Assembly: GCF_004364865.1 (NCBI RefSeq)
Contig: NZ_SOAU01000001.1
Span: forward strand, 3,318,001 to 3,382,000
Source: Ilumatobacter fluminis
GTDB taxonomy: Bacteria > Actinomycetota > Acidimicrobiia > Acidimicrobiales > Ilumatobacteraceae
Direction: 5' to 3'
DNA length: 64,000 nucleotides
In this document: positions 20,506 to 29,573 of the stretch, one piece after another
How positions within the stretch are numbered: position 1 is the stretch's first letter
How the letters are laid out: every line of letters starts with the position of its first letter
The notes under the pieces: model-generated
The model's database searches: none
The model's input: the letters and a program-made list of their open reading frames with translations, nothing else
What the model was told of the DNA's origin: nothing
Position numbers and translations under genes: made by a program

Positions 20506-21654
20506 TCAGCCGTCGGTTCCCGTGTCGAACAGCGCGTTGACGAACTCGTCGGGGTCGAACGGGATGAGGTCGTTCACCTGCTCGCCGACGCCCACGAGCT
20601 TGACGGGGATCCCCAGCTCGGTTTCGACGGCGAAGACGATGCCGCCCTTGGCCGAGCCGTCGAGCTTGGTGAGCACGACGCCGGTCACGTTGGTGGCCTC
20701 GCTGAACTGACGGGCCTGCGCCAGACCGTTCTGGCCGGTGGTCGCATCGATCACGAGCAGCGTCTCGGTGACGGTGCCGGCACCCTTCTCGGCGACACGA
20801 CGGACCTTCTTCAGTTCCTCCATCAGGTTCGTCTTGGTGTGGAGGCGGCCGGCCGTGTCGGCCAGCACCAGGTCGATCTGCTTGGAGGCGGCACGCTCGA
20901 TGCCGTCGAAGATGACCGATGACGGGTCGCCGCCTTCGGTGCCTCGCACGAACTCGGTGTTCGAGCGTTCGGCCCACGTGCCGAGTTGCTCGGCCGCGGC
21001 GGCGCGGAAGGTGTCGCCGGCGGCCAGGAGCAGGGTGCGGCCGGCTTCGGTCTGCTGGCGGGCGACCTTGCCGATCGTGGTGGTCTTGCCGACACCGTTG
21101 ACCCCGACGAACAGCCAGACGTTCGGTTGACCGGGCTCGAGCGACTCGTCGAAGTGGACTTCACGATCCGCATCTGCCAATCGGGCGATCATGTCGGCCT
21201 GCAGCGCTGCGAGCAGGTCGGACGGCTCGGTGATCTCCTTCGCCTTCACGCGCTCCTTGAGCGGCTCGAGCAGACCGTCGGCGACACCGAGGCCGACGTC
21301 GGCACGCAGCAACGCCTCTTCGAGGTCGTCCCAGGTCTCGTCGGTGATGGCACCGCGCCCGAGGATGCTGCCGAACGCACCACTGAACGAGGCGCGTGCT
21401 TTCGACAGGCGGTCGCGCAGTGACAGCGGCTTGACCGGTTCCGGTTCGGGTTCCGGTTCGACGACCGGCGGCTCCTCGACGAGGGTGTCGCCCTCGGGTT
21501 CCTCGGTGGTGGTCGACGGTGCCGACGGAGCCGGACGCGGCGGCAGCTCGGTGCGCTGCCCGCTGCCCATCTTGCGACGGTTGGCGACGACGACACCGAC
21601 CCCGAAGACGAGGACGACGATCGCGAGGATCAGGAAAAGCCACTGGATGTCCAT
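20506..21654 (-). CDS. ftsY: signal recognition particle receptor FtsY
   Basis: From ATG 21654 the 382-residue protein begins with a transmembrane helix (MDIQWLFLILAIVVLVFGVG, first 25 residues), then an acidic linker (PVVEPEPEPEPVKP), the N bundle, and a G domain: VGVNGVGKTTTIGKVARQQT, DTAGRLHTKTNLMEELKKVR and TKLDGSAKGGIVF. It docks SRP-ribosome complexes at the membrane. The N-terminal membrane anchor is typical of actinobacterial FtsY. The stop is 19 bp from the lipoprotein gene. Confidence 0.96.
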   Translation of the reverse strand: MDIQWLFLILAIVVLVFGVGVVVANRRKMGSGQRTELPPRPAPSAPSTTTEEPEGDTLVEEPPVVEPEPEPEPVKPLSLRDRLSKARASFSGAFGSILGRGAITDETWDDLEEALLRADVGLGVADGLLEPLKERVKAKEITEPSDLLAALQADMIARLADADREVHFDESLEPGQPNVWLFVGVNGVGKTTTIGKVARQQTEAGRTLLLAAGDTFRAAAAEQLGTWAERSNTEFVRGTEGGDPSSVIFDGIERAASKQIDLVLADTAGRLHTKTNLMEELKKVRRVAEKGAGTVTETLLVIDATTGQNGLAQARQFSEATNVTGVVLTKLDGSAKGGIVFAVETELGIPVKLVGVGEQVNDLIPFDPDEFVNALFDTGTDG

Positions 21655-21801
21655 ATCGACCCCGACGCTAGCGGCGGGTCGCGACGGCCGGAATGGAAAA
21701 CGGTCGACCGACGTTGCCGCAAGGGCATGACGTTTGCCATGCTTCAATCCCGACCGAAGTGGTCGGGAAAGGTCCGAACAACGACTCGAGGGAGTACCCC
21801 A

Positions 21802-22431
21802 ATGTCCATCCGTCTCGGCGACGAAGCCCCCAACTTCACCGCGGTCACCACCGAGGGTGAGATCACGTTCCACGACTGGAAGGACGGCTCGTGGGCCGTG
21901 CTGTTCAGCCATCCTGCCGACTTCACCCCGGTGTGCACGACCGAACTCGGTCGCACCGCCGCGCTGAAGGACGACTTCGGCAAGCGCAACACGAAGGCGA
22001 TTGCCGTGTCGGTCGACCCGATCGAGGACCACCACGGTTGGGCTCCCGACATCGGCGAGGTCGGCGGCACCGACCTCAACTTCCCGATCATCGCCGACCC
22101 CGAGCGCGCCGTGTCGGAGGCGTACGACATGATCCACCCGGGCGAGGGCGACACGTCGACCGTCCGCTCGGTGTTCGTCATCGACCCGAGCAACAAGGTC
22201 CGCCTGACGCTCACCTACCCCAAGTCGGTGGGTCGCAACTTCGACGAGATCGTGCGTGTGATCGACGCCCTCCAGGCCACCGACGCCGCCCCGATCGCCA
22301 CCCCCGCCGACTGGCGCCCCGGCGACCGCGTCATCGTGTCGCCCGCCATGTCGACCGAGGACGCCAAGGCCAAGCTCCCCAACGTCGAGGAAGTCAAGCC
22401 CTACCTCCGCTACGCCGACCAACCCTCCTGA
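21802..22431 (+). CDS. 1-Cys (Prx6-type) peroxiredoxin
   Basis: The 209-residue enzyme has the peroxidatic motif HPADFTPVCTTELGRTAALK, the long C-terminal dimer domain of the Prx6 subfamily (DWRPGDRVIVSPAMSTEDAK), and no obvious resolving cysteine. It reduces peroxides in the cytoplasm. ATG 21802 follows GAGGGAGTACCCCA, a fair ribosome site. It is transcribed away from ftsY across about 147 bp. A candidate structured RNA and a strong hairpin follow its stop codon directly. Confidence 0.92.
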   Translation: MSIRLGDEAPNFTAVTTEGEITFHDWKDGSWAVLFSHPADFTPVCTTELGRTAALKDDFGKRNTKAIAVSVDPIEDHHGWAPDIGEVGGTDLNFPIIADPERAVSEAYDMIHPGEGDTSTVRSVFVIDPSNKVRLTLTYPKSVGRNFDEIVRVIDALQATDAAPIATPADWRPGDRVIVSPAMSTEDAKAKLPNVEEVKPYLRYADQPS

Positions 22432-22433
22432 GT

Positions 22434-22517
22434 CGGCCCGGTTCGCCCGATCGCTGCGTTGACGTCACGTCTGATTTCGCAGACTCGTGGCGCACAGTCG
22501 TAGCGAAGACCGAGCCG
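22434..22517 (+). ncRNA. candidate structured RNA element, copy B (downstream of peroxiredoxin)
   Basis: The element starts 3 nt after the peroxiredoxin stop. The closing stem is CGGC-C-CGGT-TCGC pairing with GCGA-AG-ACCG-A-GCCG. It encloses the core CGCCCGATCGCTGCGTTG, identical to copy A, and a hairpin GTCA-C-GTCTG-ATTTCG-CAGAC-TCG-TGGC. The hairpin and outer stem differ from copy A base by base but keep pairing, including a conserved TCG on the 3' side of the internal loop. A GC-rich hairpin follows 4 nt later. Confidence 0.5.
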
Positions 22518-22521
22518 CGCC

Positions 22522-22557
22522 GAGCCCCGGGTCCCCCTCGTCGAGGGCCCGGGGCTC
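22522..22557. terminator. GC-rich hairpin between convergent genes
   Basis: GAGCCCCGGG (22522-22531) pairs with CCCGGGGCTC (22548-22557). It lies between the peroxiredoxin gene and the convergent spermidine-synthase-like gene, so it may terminate in either direction. No T-tract is present on the plus side. Confidence 0.6.
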
Positions 22558-22567
22558 GCTCGCGAGC

Positions 22568-23272
22568 TCAGGGGTGGGAGAGGTAGACGGTGCAGGCGCT
22601 GTTGGCGCCGGTGTAGTGGTTCGGGAACTCGACGATCTCGGCCCGGACGTCGCCGAACACCCGCCCGAGCAGTGCCGTGAACCCGGCGTCGGGCGGGTCG
22701 TCCGACCACAGCGCGAACGTGCCGCCCGGTACGAGCTGGTCGGCGACCCGCTGCAACCCGCCCTCGCTGTAGAAGCCGGCGTGGCTCTCGTCGAGGTGGA
22801 AGTCGGGGGTGTGATCGATGTCGACGAGGATCGCATCGAACGGTGGTCCCCCACCGACGTCGATGCCGTCGTGCGCCATGGCGAAGAAGTCACCGTGCAC
22901 GAAGCGGCACCGCTCGTCGGCGACGAGCGTCGGGCCGAGCGGGACCAGGCCACGTTCGTGCCACTCGATCACCTCGGCGAGGGCGTCGATGACGGTCAGT
23001 TCGGCGACCCGGTCGCTCTCCAACGCTGCTGCGGCGGTGCAGCCGAGGCCGAGTCCGCCGACGACGACACGCAGGGCGTCGCCCTGGGTGTCGGCGATGC
23101 CGAGCCGGCCCACGGCCTCCTCGGTCGCCGTGAACATGCTCGACATGAGGAACGCCTCGCCCAGCTTCACCTCCCAGATGTCGATCTGCAGCACCGGTTC
23201 GAGCCGCCGTCTCAGCATCAACTCGCCCATCCGCGTCGGCCGGACGTCGAGCACTTCGAACGCGCGACTCAC
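22568..23272 (-). CDS. spermidine-synthase-like SAM/dcSAM-binding protein
   Basis: The 234-residue product has a small N-terminal beta domain (ELMLRRRLEPVLQIDIWEVK), a Rossmann glycine loop VVVGGLGLGCTAAAALES, the acidic LTVIDALAEVIEWHE, HGDFFAM, DAILVDIDHTPDFH and a final strand typical of the polyamine synthase/methyltransferase fold. The true aminopropyltransferase motif is not obvious, so it may be a methyltransferase of the same fold. The start is GTG 23272. It follows the flavoprotein gene by 19 bp on the same strand. Confidence 0.75.
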   Translation of the reverse strand: MSRAFEVLDVRPTRMGELMLRRRLEPVLQIDIWEVKLGEAFLMSSMFTATEEAVGRLGIADTQGDALRVVVGGLGLGCTAAAALESDRVAELTVIDALAEVIEWHERGLVPLGPTLVADERCRFVHGDFFAMAHDGIDVGGGPPFDAILVDIDHTPDFHLDESHAGFYSEGGLQRVADQLVPGGTFALWSDDPPDAGFTALLGRVFGDVRAEIVEFPNHYTGANSACTVYLSHP

Positions 23273-23291
23273 GTCGCACCGACCGAGTCGG

Positions 23292-24008
23292 TCACGAGCG
23301 GTACTCGGGGTTCTCGAAGTCGAAGCGTGCGCCGGCTGCCCAGGCGTTGCGGTCGTTGCCCTCGTTCGGGATCGGGTTGGCTTTCAGGATCGATGCGAGG
23401 TGCATCAGATTCCAGGTCATGATGGTGGTGTTGCGCTGGGTGAACTCGTTGTCGAACCCGACTCGACCCCCGTCGTCGGTCTCGTCGCCGTACGACGGGC
23501 CCGGCCCTGCCTCGCCGATCCAGCCGCAGTCGGCCTGAGGCGGGATGGTGTAGCCGAGGTGTGAGAGCGCGTAGCCGATCGTCATGGCGGCGTGCTTGAT
23601 GCCGTCTTCGTTGCCGGTCACCACGCACCCGCCGACCTTGCCGTAGTAGATCGACTGGCCTTTGTCGTTGAGGTTGCCCGACATCGCGTAGAGCCGCTCG
23701 ATCAGCACTCGGCAGACCGAGCTCTCCTCACCGAGCCAGAGCGGTGTGCCGACGACGAGGATGTCGGCGGCCTTCACCCGTTCCCAGATCGACGGCCAGT
23801 CGTCGCGATCCCAGCCGTGTTCGGTCATGTCGGGGTACACGCCGGGCGGCACCTGGTGTTCGAGGAGGTACACGTGGTCGACCTCGACGCCCTGCTTCTC
23901 CATGATCGCCGCCGAGGCACCGAGCAACAGCCCGGTGTGGCTGTCGACCGACTCCCGCTTCAACGACGTGTTGACGTACAGCGCCCGCAATCCCTCGTAC
24001 TGCCCCAT
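23292..24008 (-). CDS. flavodoxin-fold NAD(P)H-dependent FMN reductase
   Basis: The 238-residue protein starts LRALYVNTSLKRESVDSHTG (a phosphate loop of the FMN reductase family) and has VKAADILVVGTPLWLGEESS, GNLNDKGQSIYYGKVGGCVV and TGNEDGIKHAAMTIGYALSH, all characteristic of NADPH-dependent FMN reductase/NAD(P)H dehydrogenase flavoproteins. The C-terminal 60 residues (TTIMTWNLMHLASILKANPI) are longer than in the minimal fold. Two 27-bp palindromes occupy its upstream region and could be its operator or simply intergenic repeats. Confidence 0.85.
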   Translation of the reverse strand: MGQYEGLRALYVNTSLKRESVDSHTGLLLGASAAIMEKQGVEVDHVYLLEHQVPPGVYPDMTEHGWDRDDWPSIWERVKAADILVVGTPLWLGEESSVCRVLIERLYAMSGNLNDKGQSIYYGKVGGCVVTGNEDGIKHAAMTIGYALSHLGYTIPPQADCGWIGEAGPGPSYGDETDDGGRVGFDNEFTQRNTTIMTWNLMHLASILKANPIPNEGNDRNAWAAGARFDFENPEYRS

Positions 24009-24032
24009 GCGACCCAGCTTGCCACGCCCGCG

Positions 24033-24115
24033 GTCGGTTGATGTCAGACATCAACCGACAGGCCGTTCACGCTCGCCCGGCAACACCCGTCGGTTGATGT
24101 CTGACATCAACCGAC
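24033..24115. repeat. pair of perfect 27-bp palindromes
   Basis: Each unit is GTCGGTTGATGTC, one central base, then GACATCAACCGAC (24033-24059 with central A; 24089-24115 with central T), so the two are the same element in opposite orientation, 29 bp apart. They fill the gap between smc and the flavoprotein gene. They could be operators, a terminator, or REP-like repeats; a decayed copy sits at 15550. Confidence 0.85.
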
Positions 24116-24118
24116 ACG

Positions 24119-27100
24119 TCACCTGGAGGTGGCGGTGCCGGCTTTCTCGGTGACGACCTTGCTGCTGCCGCCGGGTTGCATGCTCACGCCGAGCAGGCTG
24201 TCGCCGGCCTCCATCGTGCGCTTCTGGTGCGACACGATGACCAGCTGGGCGTCCTTGCGGAACTCGTTGATGAGTCCGAGGAAGCGGTGCAGGTTGACGT
24301 CGTCGAGCGCGGCCTCGACCTCGTCCATCACGTAGAACGGCGACGGGCGGCTGCGGAACACGGCGAACAGGAACGCGAGCGCGGTGAGGCTGCGCTCACC
24401 ACCCGACAGCAGTGACAGCTTCTTCACGTTCTTGCCGCTCGGCTTGGCCTCGACCTCGATCCCGGTGTTGAGCAGGTCGTCGGGCACCGTCAGCTTCAAC
24501 TTGCCGGAGCCACCGGGGAACAGGGTCGAGAACAGGTTCGTGAAGTTCTCGCTCACGTCGGCGAACGCCGACGCGAACACCGTCTGGATCTCCTGGTCGA
24601 CCGCCTTGATGACCCGGCTGAGTTCGCGACGCGTCGACCGGACGTCTTCGAGCTGTTCCTCGAGGAACGTGTGCCGCTGCTGCAGCTCGTTGTATTCCTC
24701 GAGCGCGAGCGGGTTGATCGGTCCGAGCAGTCGGAGTTCGCGATCGAGTTCACGCACCCGACCGGCCGCCGTGGCACCCTCGGGCAGCTCGGGCTGCTCC
24801 GCCGCCTCGGCAATCTCGGGCTCGACGTCGAGGTCTCGGCGGAGGGTCTCGACGGCCGTCTCGAGTCGGAGCTTGGCCTCGGCCTCTTCGACCTCCGACC
24901 GGTGCAGCTTGTGCCGCAGCTCTTCGAGGCGGCGCTCGGCGTCGGAGCGGCCCTTGCGGGCGGAGTCGAGCGCCGTGGTGAGGCCGCGCACCTCTTCGCT
25001 CTGGCGACGGCGTCGGGCGACGAGGTCGTCGTGCTCCACCTCGATCACCGAACGGTGGGTGTCGACCAGCGTGGCGAGCCGGTCGATGGCGACGATCGCC
25101 TTCTCGACCTGGACCCGGCGCTCGGCGGCGAGCGCACGCGCCTCCTTGTCGGCCTCGAGGCGTCGTTCGGTCTCGGCGATGCGGTTCTCGAGCAGCTGCT
25201 TGCGTTCGTGCAGGCCGGCGTTGCGCACTTCGAGTTCGCGACGACGCGATGCCAGCACGGCGGCGCGGGCCTCGAGTTCGGCGCGGGCTTCGCCGCGTGC
25301 TTTGGCCGCGTCGGCCTCGGCCTGTTCCTCGGCATCGAGCGCCGGCAGCACCGCTTCGAGTTCGGCGATGCGAGTCTGCTCGCCGTCGATCAGGGTCGTC
25401 AGCTCCTCGATCGAACGATCCAGGTTGTCGCATTCGGCGGCGGCCTCACGACGCTGACCGAGCACACGCGACAGGCCCTCCGACGCAGCGGTGAAGCGAG
25501 CATCGTTCTGGTCGAGCTGGCGGGTGAGGTCGGCTTCGGTCTGACGAGCGGCCGACTGCCGTTCCTTCGCCCCGCGCAGCGCCTCGTCAGCGGTGGCGAG
25601 GGCTCGGGTGCACTGTTCGGCTCGCTCCTGCGCGTCGGCCAGCGCGGCGGCGGTGGCGCCGCCGGCCGCGGCGCCGACGCGCCAGCCGGTCGGGGCGAAG
25701 CGATCGCCGGTGGCGGTGACGATGACGGCCCCGGGGTGCTCGATGGCCGCCGACACGGCGGCGTCGACCGAGTCGACCCGGACGGCGCCGGCGATCAAGG
25801 CCTCGAGCAGCCCGCTCACGCCGGGACGGCCGGAGCGCACGTGCGGCAGCACCGGGTCGCCGACCGGCGGCGGGGTGATCGAACCGTGACGTCCGCCGGC
25901 GGCCAGGACCGCACCGCTGGTGTCGGACGACTGGAGCGCTTCGAGTGCCCGCTGTGCCGCCTCGGGGTTCTCGACGACGACGGCGGTGAGGGCCTCGCCG
26001 AGCGATGCCTCGACGGCTTCCTGCCAGCCTTGGTCGATCTCGACGAGGTCGAGCAGGGTGCCGAGCACCCCGTCGACGCCGGCGAGTCGTTCGGCGCCGG
26101 CGCGGGCGTGCGCCGCGTCGAGCGCGAGCTGCAACGCCTCGACGCGGGCCGAGGCCCGCGACGACGCCTCGTTGGCGTCGGCACGTTCGGTGGTGAGCCG
26201 CTCCACGTCGGCGTCGGCCTCGACACGTTCCTGCTCTGCGGCGGCGATCTGGTCGACCAGCGGCGACTCGACCGACTCGGCCTGGGCGCAATCGGCCCGC
26301 AGGCGCTCGGTATCGGCCTCGAGTTGTTCGATCCGACCCGTCAACTCTTCGCGGCGCGTCGTGGCGCGGCGGCGCTCGCTCTCGCTGCGTTCGACGCCGC
26401 TGCGGATCGAGCGCAGCTCGCCACGCACTTCGGCGGCGGCGCTGGCCGCCTTGGCGCTGCTCTTCTCGTTCTCGAACAGGGTCGGCGCGATCTTCTCGCG
26501 CTCCTCGCGAAACGCCGCTTCGTCGGCTTCGAGCTGCTCGGATTCGGGCTGGACCTGACCGAGTGCCTCTTCGACCTCGTCGAGTTCGGCAGCGAACTTG
26601 GCCGCGTCACCTTCGAGGTTGGCGACCACACCGGCGTCGAGCAGTGAGCCCTTGTCGCGTTCGAGCGACCGCTTGCGCTCGACCAGCACGGCGGCGAGGC
26701 CGCGGGCGCGCTCGCGGAGCTGCTCGACCTGCATCAGGCGGTCGGCGACGTCGCTCTCGCCGCGGGCCGACAACTCGGCTTCGAGCGACATGATCTCGGT
26801 GTCGAGGCGGGCCAGTTCGGTCTTGAGCTCGCCTTCGAGTCGTCCGGCGTCGAGACGGTCGGCGGCGATCGACTCGAGCTTGGTGCGCAGCCCGGCGATC
26901 TCACGCCCGGCGACGAACACACGCAGTGTCTGGAGTTCGACGACGATCTCGCCGTGGCGGCGAGCAGCCTCCGCCTGGCGTTCGAGCGGCCGCAGCTGGC
27001 GCCGGACCTCACGCAAGAGGTCTTGCAGGCGCAGCAGGTTGGCCTCGGTCGCGTCGAGGCGGCGCTCGGCCTTCTCCTTGCGACGGCGGAACTTGAGCAC

Positions 27101-27598
27101 GCCGGCGGCCTCTTCGATGATCCCGCGACGATCCTCGGGGCGGGCGTTGAGCACCGCGTCGATCTGGCCCTGGCTGACGATCACGTGCTGCTGGCGTCCG
27201 ACGCCGGCGTCGGAGAGCAACTCCTGGATGTCGAGGAGGCGACACGGGGCGCCGTTGATCATGTATTCGCTGTCGCCGGAGCGGAACAGGACACGGGTGA
27301 TCGTGACCTCGTTGAACTCGACGGGCAACAGGCCGGACGTATTGTCGAGGGTCAGGCCGACCTCGGCGCGACCGAGGGCGGGGCGCTTCTCGGTTCCGGC
27401 GAAGATCACGTCGTCCATCTTCTGGGAGCGGACCGACTTGGGTGCCTGGGCGCCGAGCACCCACGCGATCGCGTCGACGACGTTCGACTTCCCGGAGCCG
27501 TTCGGGCCGACGACCACGGTCACCCCGGGTTCGAGGTGCATGTTGGTGGCGTCGGCGAACGACTTGAAGCCCTTGAGGGTGAGGCTCTTCAAAAACAC
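24119..27598 (-). CDS. smc: chromosome segregation ATPase SMC
   Basis: The 1159-residue protein begins MFLKSLTLKGFKSFADATNM with Walker A VVVGPNGSGKSNVVDAI, has two long coiled coils, a hinge at about 510-650 (AGVDGVLGTLLDLVEIDQGW and its glycine-rich GGRHGSITPPPVGD region), and the C-terminal ABC signature KKLSLLSGGERSLTALAFLF and Walker B PFYVMDEVEAALDDVNLHRF. It organises and segregates the chromosome with ScpAB. It follows mutM and rnc, the order seen in many Gram-positives, and precedes ftsY. Confidence 0.97.
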   Translation of the reverse strand: MFLKSLTLKGFKSFADATNMHLEPGVTVVVGPNGSGKSNVVDAIAWVLGAQAPKSVRSQKMDDVIFAGTEKRPALGRAEVGLTLDNTSGLLPVEFNEVTITRVLFRSGDSEYMINGAPCRLLDIQELLSDAGVGRQQHVIVSQGQIDAVLNARPEDRRGIIEEAAGVLKFRRRKEKAERRLDATEANLLRLQDLLREVRRQLRPLERQAEAARRHGEIVVELQTLRVFVAGREIAGLRTKLESIAADRLDAGRLEGELKTELARLDTEIMSLEAELSARGESDVADRLMQVEQLRERARGLAAVLVERKRSLERDKGSLLDAGVVANLEGDAAKFAAELDEVEEALGQVQPESEQLEADEAAFREEREKIAPTLFENEKSSAKAASAAAEVRGELRSIRSGVERSESERRRATTRREELTGRIEQLEADTERLRADCAQAESVESPLVDQIAAAEQERVEADADVERLTTERADANEASSRASARVEALQLALDAAHARAGAERLAGVDGVLGTLLDLVEIDQGWQEAVEASLGEALTAVVVENPEAAQRALEALQSSDTSGAVLAAGGRHGSITPPPVGDPVLPHVRSGRPGVSGLLEALIAGAVRVDSVDAAVSAAIEHPGAVIVTATGDRFAPTGWRVGAAAGGATAAALADAQERAEQCTRALATADEALRGAKERQSAARQTEADLTRQLDQNDARFTAASEGLSRVLGQRREAAAECDNLDRSIEELTTLIDGEQTRIAELEAVLPALDAEEQAEADAAKARGEARAELEARAAVLASRRRELEVRNAGLHERKQLLENRIAETERRLEADKEARALAAERRVQVEKAIVAIDRLATLVDTHRSVIEVEHDDLVARRRRQSEEVRGLTTALDSARKGRSDAERRLEELRHKLHRSEVEEAEAKLRLETAVETLRRDLDVEPEIAEAAEQPELPEGATAAGRVRELDRELRLLGPINPLALEEYNELQQRHTFLEEQLEDVRSTRRELSRVIKAVDQEIQTVFASAFADVSENFTNLFSTLFPGGSGKLKLTVPDDLLNTGIEVEAKPSGKNVKKLSLLSGGERSLTALAFLFAVFRSRPSPFYVMDEVEAALDDVNLHRFLGLINEFRKDAQLVIVSHQKRTMEAGDSLLGVSMQPGGSSKVVTEKAGTATSR

Positions 27599-27661
27599 GG
27601 CGGCCCCGAATCTACTGCCCAGTCCGCCAACCCCACCGCATGCCGCGTCGGCGGCCCGGGG

Positions 27662-28513
27662 TCAGCGTTGGCAGCGGGGGCAGTAGTGGGTCGAACGTTG
27701 GGCGCTCACCGTGAGGCGGATCCAGCCGACGCCGCAGGTGCGGCACCGCTCCCCCGCCCGGCCGTACACGTGGTGGGCGTCCTGATAGCTCCCTCCCTCG
27801 CCGAAGAGGTCGACGTACTGGGCATCGCTCAGGGTCGACCCACCGGCGTCGATCGCCTCGTTCAGGATCCGGTGGATGGCGGCGTGCAGGCGCCGCTCCG
27901 ACTGCGTCGACAGCTCGTTGCTGATCCGGTTGGGCCGCAGACGAGCCTCGTGCAGGATCTCGTCGGCGTAGATGTTGCCGATGCCGGTGATCAGGTGCTG
28001 GTCGAGCAGCAACGGTTTGAGCAGCCGACGTCGTGAGCGCAGGATGCGGCGCAGTTCGGGCAGCGACAGGTCGTCGACGATCGGATCGACACCGAGGCGA
28101 GCGACGTCGGGCAGCTCGGTCTCGACGTGGTCGGGGTCGAACACGACCACTTCGCCGAAGGTGCGTGGGTCGACGAACCACAGTTCGTGCCGCTCCCCTG
28201 CTGCATCGGGGTCGAAATGGAGCACGACGTGGGTGTGCGGCGGCCGGGGCGAGCCGGCCTCGGCGACGAGCACCTGGCCGCTCATCCGCAGGTGGATCAT
28301 GACCTCGTCGCCCGAATCGAGGGGGAGGAAGAGGTACTTGCCGCGCCGGTTCGCTGCGAGGATCGTCGTGCCGGTCAGCCCGTCGATGACGGCCTGCGCC
28401 GACGTGCGACGCACCGTGCGCTCACGACCGACCTCGACGCGACCGACGCGGCGTCCGACGGCGTGTCGTTCGAGCCCGCGCCGGACGGTCTCGACCTCGG
28501 GGAGTTCGGGCAT
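27662..28513 (-). CDS. mutM: formamidopyrimidine-DNA glycosylase
   Basis: ATG 28513 gives MPELPEVETVRRGLERHAVG, with the catalytic N-terminal proline and glutamate, and a 283-residue product. Other signatures are RRGKYLFLPLD, the H2TH region LDQHLITGIGNIYADEILHE, and a C-terminal zinc finger with cysteines in GERCRTCGVGW and HYCPRCQR. It removes 8-oxoguanine and other oxidised purines. It lies 4 bp after rnc. The frame extends upstream into rnc, but the PELPE start is decisive. Confidence 0.96.
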   Translation of the reverse strand: MPELPEVETVRRGLERHAVGRRVGRVEVGRERTVRRTSAQAVIDGLTGTTILAANRRGKYLFLPLDSGDEVMIHLRMSGQVLVAEAGSPRPPHTHVVLHFDPDAAGERHELWFVDPRTFGEVVVFDPDHVETELPDVARLGVDPIVDDLSLPELRRILRSRRRLLKPLLLDQHLITGIGNIYADEILHEARLRPNRISNELSTQSERRLHAAIHRILNEAIDAGGSTLSDAQYVDLFGEGGSYQDAHHVYGRAGERCRTCGVGWIRLTVSAQRSTHYCPRCQR

Positions 28514-28517
28514 CGGG

Positions 28518-29201
28518 TCAGGACTCGACGAGCGACTCGTACGCGTCGGCCGCCGCGGCCTGCTCGGCCGACTTCTTCGACCGGCCCTCACCACGACCGA
28601 TCGTCTGGCGCGCCACCATTACCTTCGCCGTGAAGGTCTTGTCGTGATCGGGGCCCGTCGAACTGACCTTGTAGTCGGGGTTCGGCTTGCCGTCACGCCC
28701 GAGCAGCTCTTGGAGCGCGGCCTTGTAGTCGAGCCGGTGCAGCGAGTCGACGGCGTCGTCGAGACGGTCGGCGAACAAGCGCTCGATGAAGTCGAACGAC
28801 GCCTGGCGACCGCCGTCGAGATAGACGGCGCCGATCACTGCCTCCATGGCGTCGGAGAGGATCGAGGTCTTCCGGCGTCCACCGGCTGCGTCCTCGCCTC
28901 GGCCGAGCAGGAGGTGATCGCCGAGGCCGAGTTCCACGGCGACCTCGGCCAGGGCGTTGGCGTTGACGACGCTCTTGCGCAGGTCGGTCAGCGCACCCTC
29001 GGCGAGGTGCTGGAAGTTGCGGAAGACGAGGTCGGCGACGACCCATCCCAGCACGGCGTCGCCCAGGAACTCGAGGCGTTCGTTGCTGACTTCCGGCTCG
29101 GCCGACTCGGCGACCCACGAGCGATGACACATCGCCCGGTGGAGGAGGTTCGGATCGTCGAAGGAGTGGCCCAGACGCTGTTCGAGTGCGCCGAGGCCCA
29201 T
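28518..29201 (-). CDS. rnc: ribonuclease III
   Basis: From ATG 29201 the protein is 227 residues: MGLGALEQRLGHSFDDPNLL, the signature NERLEFLGDAVLGWVVADL, the catalytic SDAMEAVIGAVYLDGG, and a C-terminal double-stranded RNA-binding domain (DYKAALQELLGRDGKPNPDY, then GEGRSKKSAEQAAAADAYES). It processes rRNA and cleaves structured RNAs. The start lies 4 bp after the acyl carrier gene stop; an in-frame upstream start at 29243 inside acpP is less likely. Confidence 0.95.
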   Translation of the reverse strand: MGLGALEQRLGHSFDDPNLLHRAMCHRSWVAESAEPEVSNERLEFLGDAVLGWVVADLVFRNFQHLAEGALTDLRKSVVNANALAEVAVELGLGDHLLLGRGEDAAGGRRKTSILSDAMEAVIGAVYLDGGRQASFDFIERLFADRLDDAVDSLHRLDYKAALQELLGRDGKPNPDYKVSSTGPDHDKTFTAKVMVARQTIGRGEGRSKKSAEQAAAADAYESLVES

Positions 29202-29205
29202 CGGA

Positions 29206-29499
29206 TCAGCCGCCGACCCGCTCGTGGACGTAGTCGACGGCATCTCGCACGGTCTTCAGGTCTTCGAGGTCTTCGTCCTCGATGCGGAACCCGACGGTGC
29301 GGTCGGACAGTTCCTCTTCGAGCGACTCGACGAGTTCGATCAGGGCGAGCGAGTCGGCGTCGAGGTCGTCGACGAACGACTGTCCCTCGGCGATGGTGGA
29401 CGGCTCGATCTCGAGGATGTCGGCCAGACGGTCGCGGACGATCTCGAAGATCTCGTCGCGCCCGATCGGGTCGTTGTTGACATGAGTCTCTGCAGGCAC
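29206..29499 (-). CDS. acpP: acyl carrier protein
   Basis: GTG 29499 gives 97 residues with the phosphopantetheine site in FVDDLDADSLALIELVESLE and the acidic helices typical of fatty-acid synthase ACP (IFEIVRDRLADILEIEPSTI, then FRIEDEDLEDLKTVRDAVDY). It carries growing acyl chains. The acpP-rnc-mutM-smc order is common. The open frame continues upstream through the iteron array as a repetitive TPGGFNRLGV string; that extension is rejected as a product of the repeats. Confidence 0.92.
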   Translation of the reverse strand: MPAETHVNNDPIGRDEIFEIVRDRLADILEIEPSTIAEGQSFVDDLDADSLALIELVESLEEELSDRTVGFRIEDEDLEDLKTVRDAVDYVHERVGG

Positions 29500-29573
29500 G
29501 GCCGCAAGCCTACCCACCGCCCCCGCCCGGGTCACCGAACCGATGCTGCGCCGGCGCCTCCCCCACCCCGAGC

